Below are positions 1 to 8,985 of a DNA stretch of 64,000 bases, in pieces. The stretch's first letter is position 1. Every line of letters begins with the position of its first letter. The stretch lies in contig NC_090968.1 of NCBI RefSeq assembly GCF_040807025.1, positions 992,001 through 1,056,000 of the forward strand. The letters are read 5' to 3'. The notes beneath the pieces are model-generated. The model saw only the letters and a program-made list of their open reading frames with translations, was not told where the DNA came from and ran no database searches. Made by a program: the position numbers and the translations under genes. This DNA is from Struthio camelus (taxonomy: Eukaryota; Chordata; Aves; Struthioniformes; Struthionidae).

Positions 1-535
1 GTCCCTGTTGCCACCCCCACCGCCGTCCCCACCACCGTCCCCACCACTCTCCCCACCGTCCCCGTCACCATCCCCACTGTCGTCCCCCCCACTGTCCCCA
101 CCGCTGTCCCCGCCGCCGTCCCCACCACTGTTCCCGCTGTCCCCGTCGCCGTCCCCGCTGCCGTCCCCACCACCATCCCCACCACTGTCCCCGCTGTCCC
201 CACCACCATCCCCACCACCATCCCCACCACTCTCCCCACCGTCCCCGCCGCCATCCCCACTGTCCCCGTCGCCATCCCCACCGCCGTCCCCACCACTGTC
301 CCCACTATCGCTGTCCCAACCGCTGTGCCCACCACTGTCCCTGCTGTCCCCACCACCGTCCCCACCATCCCTGTTGCCATCCCCATCGCTGTCCCCGCCA
401 TCCCCACCGCTGTCCCCATCACTGTCCCCACTGTTGCTGTCCCCGTCGCCATCCCCGCCACTGTCCCCGTCGCCATCCCCACCGTCCCCGTCGCCATCCC
501 CACCGCCCCCGTCGCCGTCCCCACCGCCCCGCTCC
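1..535. repeat. C-rich minisatellite in a PROM2 intron
   Basis: A tandem array of 9- and 12-bp units of the form GTCCCCACCACC / GTCCCCGCT, running from the left edge to just before a PROM2 splice donor at 538-539. It lies within a PROM2 intron on the minus strand, so the pre-mRNA carries the G-rich strand. The long proline/serine reading frame it creates is a by-product of the repeat and is not a gene. Confidence 0.85.
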
Positions 536-539
536 TCAC

Positions 540-3500
540 CTGCATTTTCTGCAGCCCCTCCAGGCTGCTGGCGAGGCCGGCGAGGCTGGTCTTCACCACG
601 GGGTTTCGCATCTGGGGGGAGACGGGCGTCACGGGCCGCGTCGCCTGCGGACGAGCCTCCCGCGGGGGGAGGACGGCGGCGGCGGCGACCGACCGACCTC
701 GGCGCGGAAGCGCCCGTAGTCCAGCCGGTCGACGCCGCTGCGGGCGAAGGTCCGCAGGTCGCGGCGGCCGTCGGCGCCCAGCAGCCGCACGTCGCCCAGG
801 CGGGCGCTGAAGTCGGCCAGGCGTTTCTGGAAGGCGGCGGCGTACTGCGGAGAGGAGAGGCCGGCTCGCGTCGCCGGCGAAGGACCCCCCCCCCCCGCCC
901 CAGGCGGTGATGGGGGGGGAACCCACTTTTGGGAGCAGGGAGGGGGGGGACAGCCCTCACCTTGGAGGCTTCGAGGTGCTCGCCGAGGTCGTAGGGCTCG
1001 TCGAGCTGCAGCACTTCCCAGAGCCCCGCGCCGCTCTTGCACTCGCTGCCGAGGCGGACGGCGTGGGCGGCCATCCCCCCCCCAGCCAAGCACCCCCCCC
1101 GGGACCCTCCCACCTCGGGGGGGGGGTGGGTTTTGAGGGGAAAGTGAGAAAAAAAGGGAAGCGGGGCCCGAGAGCTCACTGGTACGCGGCGCTGAGGTTA
1201 TAGCCCCGGCGGAGGTTGAGTTGCCGGCTGAGGTTCATGGAGGGCGGCAGGTTCCCGGGGGTGTCGATGAACTGCACGGGGGGAGCGCAGGCGAGGATGA
1301 GGCCGCCGAAGAGCCTTCATCCCGCCGCGCCGAGCGTCGCCGCCGCCCACCTCGTAGATCTCCCGGTTGCCCCAATTCCTGCAGACCAGTGTCTGGACGT
1401 TGCCGCCCACCAGGAAAGAGGCCAAAACCAGGAGGCTCAGGAAGGCGGAGAAGAGGAAACTGAGGCCGACGCCACTGCAACGGGCAGAGCGGGCGCCGTG
1501 GGCGACCGGCCGGCCGGGCCGGGCCCGCGCGGAGGCCAGCGCTCGCCCCCTCCACCCCGGGGACCTACACCATGAGAAAGCGGGCGCCGGCTTCGCTTCG
1601 GCACTCGGGCTCGCCGGGGTGCTGACGCCGGCGGAGCCCGTAGGCGCCCAGCGCCATCCCCGCCGCGTTGCAGCCCAGGACGAGGAGGACGGCGGCGCAG
1701 AGGGCCATGCCGGCCGTCCACCTGCGGAGGGAGGAGGAAGGCGTCCTGGAGAGGCGCCAGCCTCGGGGCGGGCGGAAAGGGGCGCTCAGCACCCGTCTCC
1801 TCCGGCATGCCCCCCCCCACCATCTTCCCCGGCTCCGGCATCACCTGTACCGCTCCAAGCGCCTGGCCTCCTGCAGGTAGGGGCGGCTGCCGTCCTCGGC
1901 CGCCCGCAGCGCCTGGCTGGCGAGCCGCGCGTAGTCGGGCGGCGGGAAGCCGGCGGCGATGGCCCGCACCTTCTCTGTCGCTTTGGCCAGCTCGAGCCGC
2001 AGCTCTGCAGACGGAGGCAGCGGCCGGGGGGGAGGGAGGGGGCGGTGGTAAGCGGCCTCGGCGGCAGCCCCCGCACCCGGCCCGCCGTGGTCCCCGCGCC
2101 CCCCGCCTCACCCTGCACGAGCGGAGCCATCCTCTCCACCGCCAGCTCCGGGATGGCGTTGAAGGTGGCGTTGGCCTGCAAGGAGAAAGGAGCTGCCCAA
2201 CGGCTCTGGCCAGGGGTTGGGGGGGGTCCGGCCGGCCCGTCTCGCCCGCCCGGCTCCACCTGGCGGATGCTCTCTGGGAAGTCGCTGCCGGGCAGGTCGG
2301 AGAGCGCTTGCAAAACTCGTTCCACCGATGGCACCTGCCGGAGGGAAAAAGCCGCAGCTGAGCGGAGGGTGCCGGCGGGCAGGGGACGGACCGGGCGGAC
2401 GCTGAGCCACCCACCTGGCCGTAGTCGGCGCCTGGCTCCAGGCTCTGGGCCCGGCCCAGGGCGCTGGCGCAGGCGGCGCAGCGCGGGTCGTCCAGCAGCG
2501 CCACGAGGTGCTGCCGCCGCTCCTGCAGCGCCGGCTCCAGGCGGGCCCGCGCCGCCGCCAGCGCCCGCGCCGTCCTCTCCACTGTCTGCAGATGGTGCAG
2601 CGAGGCCCGGAGCTCTTTAAAGAGAGGGGAAAAACAACAAGCAAAAAAAAAAAAAAAGCCGTGGCTGGTCCCCTTCGGCTGCCCCTGCGGCCGGCTTTTC
2701 CCGCGCTCCTTCCCGCTCCGCGCTGACCCCGTATCTGCTCCGGCTCGCCTTTACCTTCTGCCCTGTCCCGCAGGTCTGCCAGCACCGTGTACGTCGCCGC
2801 CTTCAGCTGCGAGTGGATGGAGATTCCCACGCTCCGGCTCAGGTCTGCAGAGCCCCCCGGCACCCCATGAGCCTGGCCGGCGCGTTGGGTGCAGCCAGCT
2901 CAGTCGGCACCCGCTGGGCTCAAAATCCAGGGCGACCGGCACGAATTTGTCCGCAGAGCTTGGTGTTCGGGGGGGCAGGGGGTCCGCACCGGATCCGAGC
3001 CTGCCATTCCCGGGATGGGGTGCTCGGGCCGGCAGCGCCCGGCGCACGGGTAACTCACCGCCCAGGTCGGCGATGATCCTCTCTCGGGGCACTTCGAACT
3101 GCTCCACCACCATCTGCACCCCCTGCCGAGAGAGGCGGGAGGGGAAGGTCACCTCGATCCGGCAGTGGGGAGGGCAGGATGAGGCCCACCTAGCCATTGC
3201 ACAACCCTACCCCGGGCCTTTTGCACCGAGCCGATCCGGTGCCATCCCCCGTGGGACTGTGCAATCCCGGAGAGAGATGCCACCGACCTGGGGGATGTTG
3301 CTGATGTGCTGCTGCAGGGCCCGCAGGGTGGCCGGCACAGCCACCAGCCCCGGCTCCATCTGCTCCGTCACCCGCTGGTTGGCCACCAAGGCGCAGATCA
3401 CGGCGGCTCTGCCGGAGCGGGAGCGGGCGGTGAGCGCTGGGCGCGTCCCCTTGCCTGCGGGCGGCTGCCGGCTCGCCGGGCACCTCTGGGCACTCACAGG

Positions 3501-4795
3501 CTGACGACGGAGGTGGCGGAGAGGCAGGCGAGGAGGCAGTGGCGGCAGCAGCCCAGCGAGCGCCAGTGGACTCGCAGGCGGCCCCCGCACCGCCGCCGCC
3601 TGCGGTGGTAGCAGAAGCACACGCCGCCCGCCGGCACAGCCAAGGCGAAGAGCAGAGCCACCGCGGCGCACACCACGTAGCCCAGCTCGTATTGCACCAC
3701 CTAGGCGAGGCGAGAGCCCGGTCGGGGCAGCCGCGGACCTCGCGGGGATGCTCCGGCACCTTCGTCCAGCCGTGGCGGCGTGTGTCCATCCAGGATGGCG
3801 TGCATCCCTCCAGGGCAGCATGCATCCATCCAGGATGGTGTGCATCCATCCGGGACAGCATGCACCCATCCGTGAAGGGGTGCATCCATCCAGAATGGTG
3901 TGCACCCGTCCGGGACAATGTGCTTCCGTCCGGGATGGTGTGCACCCATCTGGGATGGCATGCATCCATCTGGGACAGCGTGCATCCATCCGGGACAGTG
4001 TGCATCGGTCCAGGACAGTATGCACCCATCCATGACAGCATGCACCCATCCGGGATGGCGTGCATCCATCTGGGACAGGCTGCATCCATCCAAGACAGCA
4101 TGCATCGGTCCAGGACAGCATGCACCCATCCATGACAGCATGCACCCATCCGGGATGGTGTGCACCCATCTGGGATGGTGTGCATCCATCTGGGACGATG
4201 TGCATCCGTCCAGAACAGAGTGCACCCATCCACGACGGTGTGCATCCCTCCATCCGGCTGCCCCAGGCAGTCCCGGTGCCCCTCTCCTCCCTCATCCCGC
4301 GCCCCATCCCGGACGGCGTGTCCCGTCCTGTCCCGTCCCATCCCGTCCTGGTGGGCTTGGCCTCAGGGTGCCCCTGTGGGAATCCCCTCTCTCCCGTCTC
4401 ACCTGGGACGTCTTCACCAAGGCCGGGTTGTTCAGGGCCGCCCGGAGCAGCTCTGCAAGAAGCAACGGCGTTGCGGGAGAAGCACCTGCCGCTGGCATCC
4501 CTCCCCCTCGGCGGGCTGGGACCCTGCGGGCACCGGAGTGGGCGCTGGGCTCACCTGTGGGCAGCGGGTTTTGCTGCACGAGGTCCAGGCAACGGCGGAC
4601 GAGGCCGTAGAGGGGGTCCAGCGCGCTGGGCACGCGGTGTAGAGCTGGCACGCGGATGTCGGCGTGCGTGTCGGTGAAACGGAGCATGCCGCCGGGGTCG
4701 GCCGGCGGGCACTGCTGGGTGCTGCCGGGACCCAGGAGCGCCCAGGCTAGGAGCAGGGCGGCAGGCAGCGCTGCCCGGCGCTCGGCCGCCCGCAT
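540..4795 (-). CDS. PROM2: Prominin-2, 5' part (3' exons lie beyond the left edge)
   Basis: Pentaspan membrane glycoprotein that binds cholesterol and sits in plasma-membrane protrusions. Sixteen coding exons are visible (minus strand): 4555-4795, 4403-4452, 3498-3700, 3288-3408, 3059-3122, 2755-2844, 2415-2614, 2260-2334, 2112-2175, 1845-2004, 1569-1721, 1351-1474, 1180-1271, 961-1045, 698-844 and 540-611. All have GT-AG borders and compatible phase; together they give exactly 647 codons. The start at 4795 is followed by a signal peptide (about residues 1-27). Membrane segments are near residues 102-128, 150-175, 427-450 and 475-500; the fifth lies off the edge. A Cys/Arg-rich cytoplasmic loop (RRRRRCGG) separates the first two. 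N-glycosylation sequons include NAT and two [13 protein letters not shown] and PVVKTS match prominin-2 better than prominin-1, as I recall those sequences. The second intron (3701-4402) holds a 20-bp minisatellite. Confidence 0.93.
3781..4260. repeat. 20-bp minisatellite, 24 units, in PROM2 intron
   Basis: Twenty-four tandem units of exactly 20 bp, pattern TGCATCCATCCGGGAYRGYR, with many substitutions and no length change between units. The block 4001-4060 recurs at 4101-4160, which shows a five-unit (100-bp) higher-order duplication. Because 20 is not a multiple of 3, each strand reads open in several frames. This yields 366- and 383-residue ORFs on the minus strand that are repeat artefacts spanning PROM2 intron and exons. 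Confidence 0.95.
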
Positions 4796-6117
4796 GGCTC
4801 TGGCGGTGGTGGCGGCGATGCTCTCGCTACATGCGCCTTCCGCTCGCTTCTCCCGCGGCAAACCTGCCTGACGGGCTGCGCCGCCTCGGAGCGCCCAGGC
4901 GCTGCCGCGGCTTGCTCCCGCCGGCTCCCCGGGGCGCCTGGGCTTGGCGGAGGCGGGCGCAGCCGCGTCGCCCGAGCCGTCCTGGGGGGGCTGTTTCACA
5001 AGCCTGAGTCACCCCACCGGTGCTCCCCAGCCCTGTGCCAATGACCCCCCCACCCCACCGGCTCCCACCGGCCGCTCGGCCCCAGCGAAGGGCTCCGAGC
5101 TTGGGGCAGCGCCCGCGGGGACCCCGAGGACCTCGACGCCACTGGCAGGGCCTGGCGCTGCCTTCGGGAAGCGCCCAGCGCGGGCGACGCAAGGACGAGG
5201 GAGGGCGAGCGCACCGGCCCGGTGATGCCCCCCTCGCCGGGAAGGCGCGAGCTGAGTTTCCCGGGCTCGGTGAGCTCCCGCCTGGGCTCCAGCAGCCGCT
5301 TGGCAGAGCTGGCGCGGGGTGAGCGGTAATTACGGGGGAAGCGGAGCAGTCCCGCCTGATCGCCCCGGCGCGGGGCTCTGCCGGGCCAGTCGAGCTAGCC
5401 TTTCACCGCCCCGGGCTGGGGACGCCTGCCGGGCTCGAGGCTCATTTGCCAGCTGGCGCGGCACCCATGGGGAAAAAGGGCCTTTTTGTTCCCAGCTCGC
5501 CGCTGGTTTCACCTCGCTCATCTTGGCAGGCAAGGGCAAAATGAGTGCTCAGGCATGCCGCGATGGGAACGACTTTACTTCCCGATGGGAGCCGGGCACG
5601 GCACGGACTTGCTTCTCTGGGCGCGCGCCGGCTTGCCCCGACTGCTTCCCACGATGAGGAGGAGGGGGGCTGGAGCAGCCTTCCTCCGGCCGCCCGCTCC
5701 GCTGGGGCTGGGAGCGACAGGGGCGCGCGGCCAGGGGCCGAGCCGCCCCGCGCTCGGGCGACGCTGCCAGCATCCCTCCGGCGCTGCCTCGGGCCGGCGG
5801 GAATTGCAGTTGGAAAAATGACGCCAGGCTGGGCGAGACGTTGAGGACTTGAAAATCCTGCCCAGTATCCCCAGGCTGGGGCCCATCTCCCTTCCCTGGG
5901 ACAAAATTCCCACGGCTGGGAAAATACGGAGGCAGAGGAGCAATTAAGCGGGGGATATATGCATGGCGGGGGGGAGGTACGTGCCGTGGGAACGGCTCCT
6001 CCGCGTGCTCCGGCCGCTGCCGTGCTGTCACCCCGCCGGGCGCCGGAGGCTGTTGCCCGCTCGCCCGGAGCGATTCCCGCTGTGCCGGCGCCTCTCCGTC
6101 GCAGCAGCCATCCCCTG
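4796..6117. other. Intergenic: PROM2 5' flank
   Basis: GC-rich DNA upstream of the PROM2 start and beyond the 3' end of the next gene. It probably includes the PROM2 promoter and 5' UTR, but I see no TATA box and no convincing first exon. No coding exon is supported on either strand. Confidence 0.5.
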
Positions 6118-6121
6118 GCTG

Positions 6122-6155
6122 CTTAAGTATTTAGCCAGGGCGCTAAATACTTAAG
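6122..6155. repeat. 14-bp perfect inverted repeat with 6-nt loop
   Basis: CTTAAGTATTTAGC at 6122-6135 is matched by its exact reverse complement at 6142-6155, separated by CAGGGC. It is AT-rich in otherwise GC-rich DNA and lies about 110 bp beyond the likely poly(A) signal of the C2orf78-like gene. The stem does not extend outward. Function is unknown. Confidence 0.9.
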
Positions 6156-6267
6156 AGCGCAGGCTGCGGCTCACGGTGCGGCGGACCCGCGCGCCTCCCC
6201 CTCCAGCAGTGCCAGCTCCCAGCCCTGACATTGCAGGCGGGCAGAAAAATAAAAAAAAAGGGCAAAC

Positions 6268-6273
6268 TTTAAT
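6268..6273 (-). terminator. Poly(A) signal variant ATTAAA for the C2orf78-like gene
   Basis: TTTAAT on the plus strand reads ATTAAA on the minus strand, about 145 nt after the stop codon. This is the second commonest poly(A) hexamer. No AATAAA is present on the minus strand nearby. Confidence 0.55.
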
Positions 6274-6417
6274 AAACAACAGGGATAAATAGCAATGGGG
6301 GGCAGAGGAGCGGCCCCGGGGAGCAGTTCGGAGGGGACGCCCCGGCGGCGGCGGGTCTCTGGCCCCGAATCGGGGCCGGGCGTGGGTGCGACGGATGGAG
6401 GCGGGGAAGAAGAGGGG

Positions 6418-6656
6418 TCAGATGTAGCCGTAGCGCTTGGATATGGCCATGTCCTTCTCCCGCTGCACGAAGAACTGCAGCTTGCCCAGCTTGCAGTGCT
6501 GGGCGGCCAGCTGCCGCTCGCGCCGCGCCAGCCGTTTGAGGCGCTCGCGCTCGGGCCGCTGCCGGGCACCGATGGGCACCGACTCCTCCTGCTCCTCCAG
6601 CGGCGTGGGCTTGGCCGTGCCGCCCGCCCAGGGCCCCACGCAGGGCACCACGTCGA

Positions 6657-6688
<32 letters not shown>

Positions 6689-8194
6689 GGCGGCGGCTGC
6701 ACCGGAGGTGACGGCCGTACCCGCGGCACCGGCGCTGCTCGCCCGGCGCCCCGCGTTTCGTTCCCGCCGGCCGCCGCTCGGCGAGCCGCCGGCACGGCTT
6801 TGGCGGCGGGTTGGCCGGGTACGGTTTTGGGAGCGGCGCGGAGCGGTCCGGCCGCACTCACTTTTTTCCCCAGGGCGTGGAAAACCTGGATGGACTCGAG
6901 CATGTGCATGCCCAGGTCGCTGCGGGGCGCCTGGAAAGGCTCGCGCGGCGCTTTGCCACCCGCTTTCTTGTGCGGCAGCTTGTCCTCGGGCTTGGGGCTG
7001 CCCTCGCTCCCCGCCGCCGCCGCCGCCACTCGGGGGATTTTGGGCCGCGTTTCAGCCAGTCCCGGGGGCTCGCCGGGTTTTTTGGCACGTTTCGGCGGCT
7101 GCTTCTTGGCCTCGGCGGCTTTGCGCTTGAGCCCGGCGGGCGGCGGGGCTTCGGCGGGGCTTTTTCCCGCCGGGGTTTCAGCCCCGGCGGCGGGCGGCGG
7201 CGAGCTCAGCGAGGCGGGACGCGGCACAGCCGGGAAAAACACTTTGGCCTTGTGCTTGGCGGCCGGCTTGGGAGGGTCGAGGGCGGCGGGCGGCGGGGCA
7301 GCGGGCGGTGGGGCGGCGGGCAGCGCGGGAGGCTCCGGCAGCGGCCCGGCCGCCGCGCCGGCGTCGATGGAGTCGATCCAAGCCAGCAGGTCGTTGAGGT
7401 CGGAGAGGTCGAGGGGCGGCAGCGGCGGCTCGCGGGCCAGCAGGTCGTCCACGTCCAGCTCGGGCGAGACGGCGGCCGGCGACGGCGGGCGTAGGGTGCC
7501 GGGGGCCGGGAGGGCTGCGGGAAGCAAACGGGAGCCTTTCGGACGTCCGCTCTGCCGCAGCCCCCCCGCTTCCTCCCGCCCCGTCGCCCGCCGCCCCGGC
7601 TCACCCTGCGGCGCCTCCTCGGCCAGCGGCCGCCGCCGCTGCTGCCGCCGCTGCTGGTGGCAGGGAGCGGGGTGACCCGGCACGGCGGTGGCAGCGGGCT
7701 GCGCCGCCTCGAGCAGCAGGAGCACGTCGGCGGCGGGCGGCTCGGCGCGCCGCGGCATCGCCGGCAGCTGCAGCAGGCACGTGCCGGCCGGGTAGAGGGG
7801 TTCGGCGCGGGCCAGGCGGTTGGGCAGCGCCAAGCCCCACGCCGGCGGCAGCAGGTAGGGGTAGGCGGCAGCGGCGGCAGCGGCGGTGGCGGCGGGCACC
7901 CGCGTCCCGCCGCCCCCCGGCACCCCCGGCCACAGGGCGGCGGCGGGCAGCGGGTAGGCGACGGCGGGGACGCCGGGCGGCTCGAGTCCCGGCGCGGACG
8001 GCACCAGCCAGGCCGAGCCCGGCGGCGGGTGCGCGGCGGCCACGGGGAAGCTCAGGCGAGGCATGGCGGCGGCGAGGAAATTGGGGGTTTTCTCTAGAAA
8101 ACGAGAACAAAAGATGCAGCGATGGGGAGGGGGGCGCCGAGCCGGTGAGCGTCCTGGGGCAGGCGGCCGCCCCCCGCTCCGCCGTACCTGCCAT
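6418..8194 (-). CDS. C2orf78: C2orf78-like protein (DUF4629 family), complete, 475 aa
   Basis: Function is unknown even in mammals. Proposed coding exons (minus strand): 8188-8194, 7605-8093, 6862-7514 and 6418-6696. They have GT-AG borders and total 476 codons including the stop. The first exon encodes only Met-Ala plus one base; its ATG is in a good context (GCCGGCCATGG). The next acceptor has a long pyrimidine tract. A downstream ATG at 8064 is also in a strong context and could be used. An N-terminal GSAWLVPSA resembles the SAWLLPSA stretch I remember from mammalian C2orf78. A conserved block HMLESIQVFHALGKK lies just before the last intron. The protein is rich in Ala/Pro, with an acidic-hydrophobic segment (SDLNDLLAWIDSID) and a basic NLS-like stretch (KKQPPKRAKKP). 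The last exon opens with about 13 prolines encoded by a CCG repeat and ends SKRYGYI. Adjacency to DUSP11 supports the assignment. Confidence 0.72.
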
Positions 8195-8224
8195 GGCCGG
8201 CTGCCCGGTGCGTGGGTTTGTTTG

Positions 8225-8720
8225 GGGCCATTCTCACGGTAACGGGGTTCCGGATCCCAACCACCCCTCCTCCTCCCGGAGGCACCGGCGGCACCGGTGC
8301 CGGCACCGGGGCAGGGCGGCGGGGGCGGGGGGGCAGGAAAGCCGGGACCAGCGTGGAGGGGGATGTTGGTATTGGGGTGCCGGTACTGGGATGGGGCGGG
8401 GATGGTGGTGCCGGTACTGGGATGGACTGGGCGTGGGGGTGCCGGGGATGCTGGTACCGGTATGGGGTGGGGATGGCGGGGCCGGTGCCGGCAGTAGCGG
8501 GATGCAGTTGGGACGTCGGTACCGGGATGGGAATACTGGTACCTGTACTGGCTGGGGATGCCGGTACCGGTACCGGGATGGAGTGAGCATACCAGCACCG
8601 AGGCAGGCGGGCCGCTAGCGGGGCGGCAGGGCCGGTACCGGGGCGGTGACGCCTGTACCAGGCCGGCGGTGCTGGTACCGGGGCGCCGGGGCCGGTACCG
8701 GGGCCGGTACTGGAGCGGCG
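8225..8720. repeat. GGTACCGG-type minisatellite
   Basis: Degenerate tandem repeat built on GCCGGTACYGGGATGGGG-like units, with many GGTACC sites, immediately upstream of the C2orf78-like first exon. Open frames across it reflect the repeat. Confidence 0.8.
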
Positions 8721-8770
8721 GTGCCGCCGCGGGACCGCTAGGGGGCGCCGCGGCTGCAGGTGGCTCATAG

Positions 8771-8897
8771 GGGGCGTGGCCTCCGAGGGGGGCGTAACTT
8801 ATGGGGCGTGGCCTCTGGTCGGGGCGTGGCCTCTAGTCGGGGGCGTGGTGTTGGCTAGGGGGGCGTGTCCACGGCGCCGGGTTTGGGGTGGGGCGTG
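8771..8897. promoter_or_regulatory. Cluster of six GGGGCGTG boxes between two divergent genes
   Basis: GGGGCGTG occurs at about 8771, 8803, 8821, 8840, 8860 and 8890, several as GGGGCGTGGC, a typical SP/KLF-type GC/GT box. The cluster ends about 90 bp upstream of the DUSP11 start and lies in the spacer it shares with the divergent C2orf78-like gene. Role as a promoter is inferred from motif density and position. Confidence 0.6.
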
Positions 8898-8950
8898 ACC
8901 AGGAGGCGACATCCCCGGCGACGACGGCGGCCGTGCGGGGTCAGCGCGGC

Positions 8951-8963
8951 GGAAGTGGAAGTG
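8951..8963 (+). promoter_or_regulatory. Two overlapping ETS-type sites upstream of DUSP11
   Basis: GGAAGTGGAAGTG contains two GGAAGTG ETS/GABP-type motifs 23-35 bp before the DUSP11 ATG. Such sites near the start are common in CpG-island housekeeping promoters. Confidence 0.5.
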
Positions 8964-8985
8964 GCGGCGCAGTGAGGGCGCCGCC

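Noticed and set aside
3190-4341. Minus-strand ORFs of 366 and 383 residues with [11 protein letters not shown]-type repeats
   Set aside because: They are the 20-bp minisatellite read in different frames and run across real PROM2 exons out of frame; no start context or splice logic supports them.
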